This document shows, piece after piece, positions 17,280 through 25,275 of a stretch of DNA of 64,000 bases; positions within the stretch are counted from its first letter, which is position 1; each line of letters begins with the position of its first letter. A program made the position numbers and the translations under genes. Below the pieces are notes generated by a model. That model had not been told where the DNA came from, made no database searches, and was given only the letters and a program-made list of their open reading frames with translations. Source of the DNA: an uncultured Candidatus Melainabacteria bacterium (GTDB lineage Bacteria; Cyanobacteriota; Vampirovibrionia; Gastranaerophilales; Gastranaerophilaceae). Where the stretch lies: assembly GCA_934718135.1 (NCBI GenBank), contig CAKUZW010000002.1, positions 1 to 64,000 on the forward strand, given 5' to 3'.

Positions 17280-17791
17280 TCTAACAGTCCTTCAATGTTA
17301 TTTATCATGATTTTTTTATTTTTAATATCGACTACCGGAACAATTGCTTTAACAAACGGAATAAGACTGATTTTTTTAGAATTAGTTTTTATTGAGATTA
17401 AGTCATTCGCTCCATTATTTGAGACTCCAATAACAAAACCTAATTTTTCATTTGTTTCATTATCAAAAACGCTCAAACCGACAAGTTCATCTATAAGAAA
17501 TTCATCATCATCTAAAGACTCCCTTACAACGGCTTCTTCTACAAATAATAAGCAACCCTTGTACGGAATAATTTCGTTGATAGAATTTATGCCATCAAAC
17601 TTCACAAGCATGAAGGTTTTATTTGGTCTGATAGAAACAATTTTCAGTGGAATATATTCATTATCTTTTTTTACAAAAACATTTTCTAAAGACAAGAAAA
17701 AATCTTGCTGATTTTTGGAATATCCAACTCGAGCTTCTCCTTGAATACCATGAAAATTAACTATTTTACCAACTGAAATATACTTTGTCAT
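17276..17791 (-). CDS. rimM: ribosome maturation factor RimM
   Basis: This 171-aa protein has the RimM N-terminal barrel (VGKIVNFHGIQGEARVGY, residues 6-23) and a C-terminal PRC-type barrel (DDDEFLIDELVGLSVFDNETNEKLGFV). It assists 30S maturation by binding ribosomal protein S19. It lies between the zinc-ribbon protein gene (2-bp gap) and trmD (4-bp overlap). The usual rpsP and KH-protein genes are not upstream here. Confidence 0.95.
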   Translation of the reverse strand: MTKYISVGKIVNFHGIQGEARVGYSKNQQDFFLSLENVFVKKDNEYIPLKIVSIRPNKTFMLVKFDGINSINEIIPYKGCLLFVEEAVVRESLDDDEFLIDELVGLSVFDNETNEKLGFVIGVSNNGANDLISIKTNSKKISLIPFVKAIVPVVDIKNKKIMINNIEGLLE

Positions 17792-17793
17792 AA

Positions 17794-18966
17794 CTATTCT
17801 TCAGGAGTTTCTTCAACTTCTTTTTTCGGTTTTCTTCCTCTTTTTTTCTTTGGAGCTTCTTCTGCAACTTCTTCTATTACAGGAGTCTCAACTGCATCTG
17901 CCTCCGTTTCAGGTTTTACCTCATCAGTTTTTTCAACTTTCTTCGTTGATTTTTTAGCTTTTGGTTTTTCTTCACCAGAAGCAACTTCAGCAGCTTTTTG
18001 ATTTTTAAACTCTTCCGGAGCATCAGGTCTATCTTGATTCCAACGATCTAATCCCATTTGAGCACGAACCAAACCGATACCAACGTGAACTCTCCATTCA
18101 TCCATTTTTAATTGAGCTGCAATAATTTTATGGCAACCGATTGGAGGCAATGGCAATAATGGTTCATAAAGCATTTTAATTGCATTCAATTGATCCGGCG
18201 TAATTGCCAATTTACGTTTAGGGAACGGTAATTTTGGAAGCATCATTTTTTGTCTTACCAAATTTATACCGAAAAATACTTTTCTTGGTTCCAAACCGAT
18301 TTTTTCACCGATTACTTCGTGAGCATCAGGATTTGGAAGTGGAAGCATCAACTTGTATAACAATTCAATTTGTTCAAGTTGTTCTCTACTTACTAACAAC
18401 TGTTTTGGAGCCTTATTACGATTATTCATCGGACGGCGATTGTTGTTAAATCTGTTATTTTGAGGTCTTCGTTGTTGGAAACCACCGGCTCTATTGTTGT
18501 TATAAGGCCTATTATTATTGTAACCACCTTGGCGATTATCCCTATTATAGTTGTTATAACCACCTTGAGAACGGTTATTATTGTATCCGCCCTGTCTGTT
18601 ATTGTTGTAACCGCCTTGACGATTGTTATTATATCCACCTTGGCGATTATCCCTGTTATAGCTGTTATAATTTCTGTTATTATTATAACCGCCTTGATTA
18701 TAATTTCTTTGAGGTCTGTTATAAGGTCTTGGATTATCCTCTCCACCACTTGAATAGCTGCTATAGAATTGCGGTTTTTCCTCTGTTGAATAACTTGGGG
18801 TTTGTTCTACTGACGAATTTGTCGTAGTAGGGGCATTTCCTCCAGTTTCAGGGCTTGGACTAACCATCATTTTCTTATCCGGATACAAACAATCAGGACA
18901 AATAACTCTTTTAGGGTTCTTTGTTTCGAACTCACGACCGCACTTAATGCACTTGTTTACATACAT
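17794..18966 (-). CDS. zinc-ribbon protein with Gly/Tyr/Asn/Arg-rich repeats and a duplicated helical domain
   Basis: I do not recognise a named family for this 390-aa protein. It begins with a zinc ribbon (CIKCGREFETKNPKRVICPDC, Cys pairs near residues 6 and 23). A low-complexity region of GGYNNNR units follows (about 90-165), resembling RGG-like RNA-binding linkers. Two tandem ~50-aa copies of one helical domain come next: LEQIELLYKLMLPLPN..VFFGINLVRQKM and LNAIKMLYEPLLPLPP..VHVGIGLVRAQM. The tail is acidic and Lys-rich and includes KKRGRKPKK, an AT-hook-like motif. Its place at the head of a rimM-trmD operon suggests an RNA or ribosome-related role. Confidence 0.65.
   Translation of the reverse strand: MYVNKCIKCGREFETKNPKRVICPDCLYPDKKMMVSPSPETGGNAPTTTNSSVEQTPSYSTEEKPQFYSSYSSGGEDNPRPYNRPQRNYNQGGYNNNRNYNSYNRDNRQGGYNNNRQGGYNNNRQGGYNNNRSQGGYNNYNRDNRQGGYNNNRPYNNNRAGGFQQRRPQNNRFNNNRRPMNNRNKAPKQLLVSREQLEQIELLYKLMLPLPNPDAHEVIGEKIGLEPRKVFFGINLVRQKMMLPKLPFPKRKLAITPDQLNAIKMLYEPLLPLPPIGCHKIIAAQLKMDEWRVHVGIGLVRAQMGLDRWNQDRPDAPEEFKNQKAAEVASGEEKPKAKKSTKKVEKTDEVKPETEADAVETPVIEEVAEEAPKKKRGRKPKKEVEETPEE
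18480..18700. repeat. in-gene tandem repeats coding for GGYNNNR units
   Basis: Imperfect repeats of about 21 bp and longer composites (one built around NRDNRQGGYNNNR) occur inside the zinc-ribbon gene. They make this stretch prone to length change by slippage. The unit is coding, and there are no unique spacers, so it is not a CRISPR array. Confidence 0.75.
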
Positions 18967-19118
18967 AATAAAAGCCTCTTAATTAATAAAAAATAACTCA
19001 TAATAAAATAAATTTAAGGTAATACATCCTCACAATATAAATCGATTTAAAATAAAAATTCTAACTTATAGATACATTCTAACATGAAAACTTAATATTG
19101 ACAAGTATCATGAAGAAA

Positions 19119-19556
19119 TTATTTCTCAATCAGGAAAGTTACAGGCCCGTCATTAACAAGTTCAACCTTCATCATAGCCCCAAATTTCCCTGTTTGAACC
19201 GGAACTTCATACTCCTTAATTTTTGAAATGAAATATTCGTATAATTCATTTGCAATTTCAGGAGGTGCAGATTTGTCAAAACTTGGACGAGTTCCTTTTT
19301 TGCAATCTCCGCAAAGCGTAAATTGAGAAACAATAAGCATTTCACCGGATACATCAAGCAAAGATTTGTTCATTTTTTCATTTTCATCTTCAAAAATGCG
19401 TAATTTCACAAGTTTTTCTGCTAGTTTATCTGCATTTAGTTTTTCATCGCCTTTTTCAACCCCCAAAAGCACAAGCAAACCTTGACCGATTTGAGAAAAA
19501 AGTTTTCCATCTATTGTTACAGAAGCCCTATCAACTCTTTGAATCAATGCTTTCAT
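19119..19556 (-). CDS. dtd: D-aminoacyl-tRNA deacylase
   Basis: The 145-aa Dtd removes D-amino acids (and glycine from mischarged tRNA-Ala). The two hallmark motifs are SQFTL (near residue 77) and the C-terminal NDGPVTF, corresponding to SQxxL and GPxT. The start codon overlaps the last base of thyX, so the two are translationally coupled. Confidence 0.96.
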   Translation of the reverse strand: MKALIQRVDRASVTIDGKLFSQIGQGLLVLLGVEKGDEKLNADKLAEKLVKLRIFEDENEKMNKSLLDVSGEMLIVSQFTLCGDCKKGTRPSFDKSAPPEIANELYEYFISKIKEYEVPVQTGKFGAMMKVELVNDGPVTFLIEK

Positions 19557-20272
19557 TATTTATTCGCCTTTTCAAAAAGTTCAGCCTTGGTAATTTTTCT
19601 TCCGCATGATTTATCTTCATCACAGAAACCTAAACTTTCACATTTAGGAACTAAATATTCTTTTAGCCATGGTTCCTGAGCTACCAGTGCGTCACACATT
19701 TCTTTAACCAAACATCTAATTTCATATTGAGCTCTTGTGCAAAGTCTTAAATTTGCAAGGTGAATCATCTCTCTAAGGTTCAAACTTGCAACCATGGAAC
19801 TGCTTGCAGCATTTGGCATCACAAATCTTGCATCTTCTGCCGGAATTCCTGCCTCTACAAATTCTTGATACATGTCAGAAATTTTGCTCATAAAATCAAC
19901 AAACTTTTCTTTTAATTCAGGATTTTTGTCAATTGTCGGAGGAATAATATAATCAAATTGCCCTTTTTCCTTAACATAACGTTGAGATTTTTGAGAAAAA
20001 GACATGTGACGATGCCTTACAAGTTGATGTGTGCATGCTCGTGAAACATTTGAGATTGCAAAAGAAACTTGAATATGCTCAATTGTTGAATAATGTCCTG
20101 AACCTATTACTCTTTTTATCAAATTCAGCATTTTTTCTTCATCAACAGCCTTATCATAAATATTAATTGGCGAATCTGCACTGTAACAAGTTCGACAAGC
20201 TGTGTATATTGTTTTTAACATATTATCCGGTTTTGAAATCAAAGTCACAACCGGCTTGTTGCTATTTTCCAT
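19556..20272 (-). CDS. thyX: flavin-dependent thymidylate synthase
   Basis: The 238-aa protein makes dTMP from dUMP using FAD and methylene-tetrahydrofolate. The ThyX signature RHRHMSFSQKSQRY (RHRxxS...SxRY type) is intact near residue 85. The C-terminal segment NLREMIHLANLRLCTRAQYEIR carries the conserved arginines. It is the promoter-proximal gene of a thyX-dtd pair. Confidence 0.95.
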   Translation of the reverse strand: MENSNKPVVTLISKPDNMLKTIYTACRTCYSADSPINIYDKAVDEEKMLNLIKRVIGSGHYSTIEHIQVSFAISNVSRACTHQLVRHRHMSFSQKSQRYVKEKGQFDYIIPPTIDKNPELKEKFVDFMSKISDMYQEFVEAGIPAEDARFVMPNAASSSMVASLNLREMIHLANLRLCTRAQYEIRCLVKEMCDALVAQEPWLKEYLVPKCESLGFCDEDKSCGRKITKAELFEKANK

Positions 20273-20327
20273 CCTAAACTCTCCTTTTTCAGTATTTTAT
20301 TAAAAAATACCAAGGCATGGCAAAAAC

Positions 20328-20546
20328 TTAATCAAAAGTAAACAATTTATGCGGAGGGACATCCAAAGCACTCATCAATTTATACAAAGTCTTAAAAGTT
20401 ATATTCCTTGTACCACATTCGATATCACTAATGTAGTGAGAATCAACCCCCAATTTTTCTGCAAATTTTTCTTGAGTATATCCCTGCATCAACCTGTAAT
20501 ATTTAAGTTTATTCCCGAAATTAACACATAAATCTTTATATTCCAT
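20328..20546 (-). CDS. XRE-family repressor-like protein of prepilin cassette C
   Basis: The 72-aa product is a single XRE helix-turn-helix (FGNKLKYYRLMQGYTQEKFAEKLGVDSHYISDIECG) with the recognition helix near residue 35. It is divergent from prepilin C, with 98 bp between starts and a very strong palindrome in the gap. The 55 bp to the thyX start on the same strand hold no terminator I can see. Confidence 0.87.
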   Translation of the reverse strand: MEYKDLCVNFGNKLKYYRLMQGYTQEKFAEKLGVDSHYISDIECGTRNITFKTLYKLMSALDVPPHKLFTFD

Positions 20547-20568
20547 TATTTAATCATATAAGATTATA

Positions 20569-20619
20569 GTATTCAATACACAGTATTGTAAAACACATAA
20601 TTGTATATTATAATATACA
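20569..20619 (+). promoter_or_regulatory. prepilin C promoter with multiple operator palindromes
   Basis: TTGTAA (20586-20591) and TATAAT (20609-20614) are 17 bp apart. The -10 box lies at the centre of the perfect 18-bp palindrome TGTATATTATAATATACA (20602-20619). The -35 box overlaps the inverted repeat CAATAC-aca-GTATTG (20574-20588). A third arm, GTATT (20569-20573), adds another half-site. Repressor binding here would block RNA polymerase directly. Confidence 0.7.
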
Positions 20620-20644
20620 GTAGAAATAAAAGAAAGGAATAAGT

Positions 20645-21397
20645 ATGAAGAAAATTTTTAAGGGAATAAGGAAAAAGAAAGCCGCCTTCACTCTTGCCGA
20701 GACTCTTATCACCCTTGGCATAATAGGCGTAGTGGCGGCGATGACTATTCCAACTTTAATGACAAAAATCCAAAGTACAAAATTAAAAAGTGAGTATAAA
20801 GAGGCTTATGCAACTATTGCTCAAGCAGTAAAAATGTACAATAGTGACGATGATAGAATTTCATTCCAAGGAAATGGATACAAATCCTTTATGAAATACT
20901 TTACCGGAGCAACAGATTGTGGAAATACCGCACAGGTCGCAGATGATTCAGAATACTGTTTTGTCAGACAGTCAAATGTGGACGGTTCCGCAGGGACAGT
21001 AACAAATAAAGATTACCAATACAAAAACTACTCAAAAAAATCACTATTTATCACCACTCACTATTTGGATGATGGACAGTTTTATTTGCAGAAAAATAAT
21101 ATGCTAATAGCATTCAATAACAATCCTGCTGACTCCCCGAACCCATATATCAGCGTAGATATCAATGGAAAAAAGAATAAGCCAAACGCTTGGGGGCATG
21201 ACGTATTTACATTTGAACTTGTTCCAAATGAAAAAGAGGGAGGATATGAATTGCTTCCACAAGGAGCAATAGGAACAACTTTAGAACAAGCCCGAAATAT
21301 ACTCTGTAATAAAAATGCAGAAAACACGAATAATGGCGTAACTTGTAGTTATTTTGCTCAGAACAACCCAACCTATTTTGACAATTTACCTAAATAA
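20645..21397 (+). CDS. prepilin-type protein C
   Basis: The 250-aa protein has a 16-residue Lys-rich leader ending KKKAA, then FTLAETLITLGIIGVVAAMTIPTLMTKIQ. The start follows AAAGAAAGGAATAAGT, nearly identical to the leader of cassette E. The globular part has CGNTAQVADDSEYC, the shared loop VDINGKKNKPNAWGHDVFTFEL and a final cysteine pair. Promoter and operator are described at 20569-20619; a strong terminator follows. Confidence 0.88.
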   Translation: MKKIFKGIRKKKAAFTLAETLITLGIIGVVAAMTIPTLMTKIQSTKLKSEYKEAYATIAQAVKMYNSDDDRISFQGNGYKSFMKYFTGATDCGNTAQVADDSEYCFVRQSNVDGSAGTVTNKDYQYKNYSKKSLFITTHYLDDGQFYLQKNNMLIAFNNNPADSPNPYISVDINGKKNKPNAWGHDVFTFELVPNEKEGGYELLPQGAIGTTLEQARNILCNKNAENTNNGVTCSYFAQNNPTYFDNLPK

Positions 21398-21415
21398 GAA
21401 AAATAAATATTTAGC

Positions 21416-21454
21416 AAAAAAAATACTCACCCTGCTTAGGATGAGTATTTTTTA
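21416..21454. terminator. terminator between prepilin C and rpmE
   Basis: The hairpin AAAAAATACTCAcCCT / AGGaTGAGTATTTTTT has poly-A and poly-T flanks. It can serve both convergent genes. Confidence 0.85.
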
Positions 21455-21471
21455 ATCTGTTAAAAACCTTA

Positions 21472-21675
21472 CTAGTTTTTCTTTCCGTATCTTTTGTTGA
21501 ATCTTTCAACTCTACCTTCAGAGTCTAAGATTTTTTGTTGACCAGTGTAGAATGGGTGGCAATTGTTACAAATTTCAACTGTCAAACCATCAACTACAGA
21601 ACCAGTTTCGATTTCATTACCACAAACACATTTGATTGTAGTTTTCTTATAATCTGGATGAATTCCGTTTTTCAT
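21472..21675 (-). CDS. rpmE: 50S ribosomal protein L31
   Basis: The 67-aa protein matches zinc-containing L31: MKNGIHPDY start, CVC and CNNC metal-binding cysteines (residues 16, 18, 36, 39) and the C-terminal HPFYTGQQKILDSEGRVERF. Because it keeps the cysteines it is the zinc-loaded form. Confidence 0.97.
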   Translation of the reverse strand: MKNGIHPDYKKTTIKCVCGNEIETGSVVDGLTVEICNNCHPFYTGQQKILDSEGRVERFNKRYGKKN

Positions 21676-21786
21676 TTCTACCTCTTTCCTTCAAGATTCC
21701 AAACTTGAAAATTATTTACATATCGACTAAGAGAATTTTATAACGGAAAATCTCCAAAATCAAGTCATTTTTACAAATATTTACCC

Positions 21787-22128
21787 TTACCATTTTTTGA
21801 AAATGAAAAATACAGCAAGAATAATAAAGCAAAAACCGACTAAATAATTCCATTTGAATTGTTCTTTTAGGTAAAATACGGAAAAGAAACTAAAGACAAC
21901 CAGCGTTATAACTTCTTGAATAGTTTTTAATTGTGCCGCATTATAAACCCCATAACCAATTCTATTGGCAGGCACTTGAAAACAATATTCAAACAATGCA
22001 ATGCCCCAACTGATTAAAATAACTAACCAAAGTGCCGTATTTTTAAATTTTAGATGCCCGTACCATGCAAAAGTCATAAAAATATTTGATATCAACAATA
22101 AAAAGATTGGTGCAATCGCTCTAATCAT
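21787..22128 (-). CDS. DUF486-family small membrane protein
   Basis: The 113-aa protein has four hydrophobic helices and the DUF486 signature FMTFAWYGHLKF, FEYCFQVPANRIGY, AQLKTIQEVITL. This family is related in layout to small drug/metabolite transporters, but its substrate is unknown. No co-transcribed partner. Confidence 0.85.
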   Translation of the reverse strand: MIRAIAPIFLLLISNIFMTFAWYGHLKFKNTALWLVILISWGIALFEYCFQVPANRIGYGVYNAAQLKTIQEVITLVVFSFFSVFYLKEQFKWNYLVGFCFIILAVFFIFKKW

Positions 22129-22192
22129 AGTCCTCTAATCCTCATATAAATCAATGTTTTACGTATTAATTATAAATCAAATAAAAAAATGC

Positions 22193-22221
22193 TTGACAGT
22201 AAATTTTTTTTTGCTTATAAT
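22193..22221 (+). promoter_or_regulatory. consensus promoter of the tRNA operon
   Basis: A perfect TTGACA (22193-22198) and a perfect TATAAT (22216-22221) are 17 bp apart. They stand 18 bp before the first tRNA. Confidence 0.85.
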
Positions 22222-22238
22222 CAATTACACAAGCACAC

Positions 22239-22311
22239 GCCGGTATAGCTCAATTGGCAGAGCAACGGTTTTGTAAACCGTAGGTTGTAGGTTCGAGTCC
22301 CATTACCGGCT
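22239..22311 (+). tRNA. tRNA-Thr (anticodon UGU)
   Basis: The 73-nt cloverleaf has acceptor GCCGGTA / TACCGGC and discriminator T. The anticodon stem ACGGT / ACCGT encloses a loop containing TGT. The T-arm holds GTTCGAGTCC. CCA is not encoded. Confidence 0.95.
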
Positions 22312-22428
22312 TTTTTACTGAAAAATTGAGCCTATGCAAGTCTTTCAATAGAAAGTAAGGCAGACTTTAATAAAAGAAAACCAAAATCATCAAGATACTT
22401 GCCAATGACTCTCAGTAATAAAACTCAA

Positions 22429-22500
<72 letters not shown>

Positions 22501-22539
22501 ATTTTAATGCCTAAGACAAGCAAATTGATAATTAAATAT

Positions 22540-22622
<83 letters not shown>

Positions 22623-22629
22623 AACTTTC

Positions 22630-22653
22630 AAGACCCTCTCACGGGTCTTTTTT
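22630..22653 (+). terminator. terminator of the tRNA operon
   Basis: AGACCC / GGGTCT hairpin with a run of T directly after it, 8 nt past tRNA-Tyr. Confidence 0.85.
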
Positions 22654-22688
22654 AGATTAATGCAGACAGTGGATTTAAGGAGAAAAAT

Positions 22689-23261
22689 ATGTTTAACAAA
22701 GTTGTTTTACCTAAAATGAAATTTACGATACCGCAATTAATAAATCCTGAAATTGCTAAAGATACTAAAGATGTTACAAGAACAGCAGTTGCCATTCCCC
22801 ATCAAATCGAAAAAAGAAAACCTCTATCAGCTAGAAAATTACTAAATGGAAAAATTGATATTAATGTTTCTCCTCAAAAAGATGAAGTAATCCTTTCTAC
22901 AGCTTCAAAACCAAAAGAAACTCCAAATAAAACAAATAACCACTCAAATGGAAGGGCTATTAAAAGTGTTTTAGCTAAATATTTTGATAACGCTTCAAAT
23001 GTTATTATTGATACTAAAGAGGCTAAAATTTTTGAAAATAAAAAACAAGCAAATTTGCAAAACCTTGTTAAAGATTATGAAAACTCTTGCCATAACACAA
23101 GATTTGAAAGTCTAAAAATAATGAGAAAAGAAGCAAAAGAAAATTTTATTAGACATCTCGAAGATCGCAGGTTAACATACGGGGAATTTGTTAACGATAT
23201 AAAAAATGGTGCTATTCCAAGCCAAGATGAAATAGTATTCTATACAGAACGTTTAAAATAA
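22689..23261 (+). CDS. lineage-specific hypothetical protein
   Basis: The 190-aa, Lys- and Asn-rich protein has no recognised domain, signal peptide or membrane segment. The first 95 residues look disordered (KPKETPNKTNNHSNG). The C-terminal half is probably helical (NLVKDYENSCHNTRFESLKIMRKEAKENFIRHLEDRR). An AAGGAG site and a downstream terminator show an independent unit. Confidence 0.65.
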   Translation: MFNKVVLPKMKFTIPQLINPEIAKDTKDVTRTAVAIPHQIEKRKPLSARKLLNGKIDINVSPQKDEVILSTASKPKETPNKTNNHSNGRAIKSVLAKYFDNASNVIIDTKEAKIFENKKQANLQNLVKDYENSCHNTRFESLKIMRKEAKENFIRHLEDRRLTYGEFVNDIKNGAIPSQDEIVFYTERLK

Positions 23262-23275
23262 AATGTAGAATGTAG

Positions 23276-23301
23276 GTTGGGGTTTCTACCCCAACTTTTT
23301 T
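23276..23301 (+). terminator. terminator of the 22689-23261 gene
   Basis: Stem GTTGGGG / CCCCAAC with a 6-nt loop followed by TTTTTT. Confidence 0.85.
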
Positions 23302-23407
23302 GTCACAATATTTATACATTTCTCTTCTGGAGTTTTGACTAAACTATTTAGAACCATACTCATTACCTTATCATTTTTCTTACAAATCGAATGGAGCATC
23401 TTTAAAC

Positions 23408-23920
23408 TTAACTAAAAACGTTATATGTGTTCAATTTATCATAATGAGAAAAAACAGGATCGGCATTAATTACATTAAGAGATTTTTTCTTTGCATTCTC
23501 CAAAAAGGCTTTATAACAGGCAAAGTTTTCCCATTCATTCAAATCACGCCCAATGCTTCTTTCAACAGAATCAATCTTATCTGTTATCGTTTCATGCACA
23601 TAATCTCTCTTTTGAACTACATTTAAAAGCTTTTTGAACTTCTTAACAATTTTAGAATCAGATAACTTCGTCAATTCTTTAGTTCCAACTTTATCAAGCA
23701 CAAAACGTCGAAGACAAAATTCATCTCCTTTACCCCTATCCATTACAATTTCCAAAGTGTCAGTTGTTGTTGGACCCACTTCTAGTTCATATTTTGGTGA
23801 TTTTACAGTCTGTGCTTCAAATTTAGAAGCGATATTTCTCCAACGAGCAGACTCTTTTAACGAATCAGTTAAAAACATTTTTGCCGTAAAATTTGGACTT
23901 TGTTGATTATTTACTTGCAT
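23408..23920 (-). CDS. lineage-specific protein with N-terminal NFTAK motif
   Basis: The start is taken at the ATG preceded by AAGGAGAAAGAT, giving 170 aa beginning MQVNNQQSPNFTAKMF. An open frame extends 52 codons further upstream but without a ribosome-binding site. The rest is charged, with EVGPTTTDTLEIVMDRGKG and a helical tail, and I do not recognise a domain. The N-terminal motif, a Phe near residue 11 flanked by Ser/Asn and followed by Ala or Gly, recurs in several other lineage-specific genes here. Confidence 0.65.
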   Translation of the reverse strand: MQVNNQQSPNFTAKMFLTDSLKESARWRNIASKFEAQTVKSPKYELEVGPTTTDTLEIVMDRGKGDEFCLRRFVLDKVGTKELTKLSDSKIVKKFKKLLNVVQKRDYVHETITDKIDSVERSIGRDLNEWENFACYKAFLENAKKKSLNVINADPVFSHYDKLNTYNVFS

Positions 23921-24017
23921 ATCTTTCTCCTTTTTTTCTTTTAAAACGACTGAAAAAATTTTTTGATAGCGAAAAACATTTAGGCAATTTTTAAATAAAA
24001 AATTTGTTATTATATAT

Positions 24018-24728
24018 ATGAGGATAAATGAGTCGTTTTCAATTGAACAAACAATTAATCCGAGAGTGAATAACAATCACAATAGTTTAACGTGGCAAAT
24101 TTTTCCACCTCAAAATAAATTATCCAAAGACACAAAAACCTCTTATTTATCTTCACCAAAATATTTTGAAATAAAAGAACTCGTTAATAAATACGATTTA
24201 AGCAATAAAAATATTTCAATTAGTCCAATTTTAACATTTGCAATCAATGAAAAAACAGAATTTGAAAAAGAATTTGGGACAATAAAATCAAGTTCAATGC
24301 AAGATATAATAACAAACCCACTATCTCAAGACTACGATTTTGATTTGAATAAAAAGATTAATGAAATGCGAAAAACCTGCAGGAACAACGGAAATTATGC
24401 AGAAAATATTGCGAAACAAATGAAAGCAAAAAAAATTGGGAATTGCTGCGATATCAGTGCTGCAACCCAAAATATTCTAAACAAGAAAAATACAGATTAC
24501 AAAGGTGATTTATTATACGCAAGCATTTTGAGCGATAATGTACTTTGCAACCACATAGCAGTACTTGTCAGACAAAAATCCGAAACAGATAAAACACCAC
24601 AAAAAGATGCTTTGGTATTAGATAATTGGCTTGGTGGAGTATTCAAATACGAAAACTGGATAAAAATCATAAAAAAAATATATAATTCGAAAGAAGTTTC
24701 AACATATATTGATTATTCACAACAATAA
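24018..24728 (+). CDS. putative papain-like fold protein (Cys-His-Asp), effector-like
   Basis: The 236-aa protein has an Asn-rich N-terminus without a domain. The C-terminal part has KKIGNCCDISAATQNIL (Cys143/144), CNHIAVLVRQ (His179) and DALVLDNWLGGVF (Asp202). The spacing and sequence resemble papain-like cysteine proteases or glutamine deamidases used as bacterial toxins and effectors (GxC..S, H.xV, xD.W.G). This is a motif-level inference. The gene start shares an intergenic region with the divergent gene at 23408-23920. Confidence 0.55.
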   Translation: MRINESFSIEQTINPRVNNNHNSLTWQIFPPQNKLSKDTKTSYLSSPKYFEIKELVNKYDLSNKNISISPILTFAINEKTEFEKEFGTIKSSSMQDIITNPLSQDYDFDLNKKINEMRKTCRNNGNYAENIAKQMKAKKIGNCCDISAATQNILNKKNTDYKGDLLYASILSDNVLCNHIAVLVRQKSETDKTPQKDALVLDNWLGGVFKYENWIKIIKKIYNSKEVSTYIDYSQQ

Positions 24729-24944
24729 ATTCAAATCTTGGAACGGCAATCAGAACATTTGTGGTGTTATTGATTACAATAGGCATAGTTGCATGCACAA
24801 AAACTTTTCAGCAACCCCCTAACATAAGCAACAAGACATGGATTTTTTAATAGTTTCGGAAAATTTCTAAAAGAACAAGTTTCAGCAAAAATGGCTATTG
24901 CAGGAATTTTAATTACCGTTGGAACTATTTTAATGGTAGTATAA
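24725..24944 (+). pseudogene. remnant of an EamA-family transporter
   Basis: In one frame the DNA reads INSNLGTAIRTFVVLLITIG...ISNKTWIF and then a stop. After a frameshift and missing middle it reads FLKEQVSAKMAIAGILITVGTILMVV and stops at 24944. These are the middle and the C-terminal ends of the ~140-aa EamA-type transporters; about 50 internal residues and the N-terminus are gone. No intact start exists. Confidence 0.6.
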
Positions 24945-24957
24945 TAATTTTACCGAA

Positions 24958-25176
24958 CTAAAATCTTAAAATATTTGAAATATCCGTTTCTAAGAAATTG
25001 GATAAATTTAAAATTTTTAAAATGGACATATTTTCTTGTCCTCTTTCAATTCTGCTCAAATACTCTCTTGTAACCCCTAATTTTTCAGCAAAGAACTCTT
25101 GGGTATAACCTTTTCGTACCCGTTCTGCTTTTATATTCAAACCAAGTTGTTTTAATAAACTTTCATCATTATACAT
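24958..25176 (-). CDS. XRE-family repressor-like protein of prepilin cassette D
   Basis: The 72-aa product is a single XRE domain (LGLNIKAERVRKGYTQEFFAEKLGVTREYLSRIERG). It is divergent from prepilin D with 99 bp between starts. The recognition helix (TREYLSRIERG) differs from those of the other five regulators. Confidence 0.87.
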   Translation of the reverse strand: MYNDESLLKQLGLNIKAERVRKGYTQEFFAEKLGVTREYLSRIERGQENMSILKILNLSNFLETDISNILRF

Positions 25177-25195
25177 ACACCCTTATTTTACTATA

Positions 25196-25226
25196 TTGAC
25201 ATATTATTTGTGGTAATTTATAATAT
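25196..25226 (+). promoter_or_regulatory. prepilin D promoter with dyad
   Basis: Perfect TTGACA (25196-25201) and TATAAT (25219-25224) are separated by 17 bp. ATATTAT (25201-25207) and ATAATAT (25220-25226) form an inverted repeat that spans the whole spacer and the -10 box. Confidence 0.75.
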
Positions 25227-25275
25227 CGCATGTTGGATACTAATAAGTACGCATATATAAAAAGGAAGCAAGGAA

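Noticed and set aside
18480..18700. CRISPR-like regular repeats
   Set aside because: The units are coding GGYNNNR repeats with no unique spacers, and no cas genes are present.
18460..18753. Open frames on both strands rich in Ile/Val/Thr inside the zinc-ribbon gene
   Set aside because: They are antisense or shifted readings of the Asn/Gly/Tyr/Arg repeat tract, without start signals.
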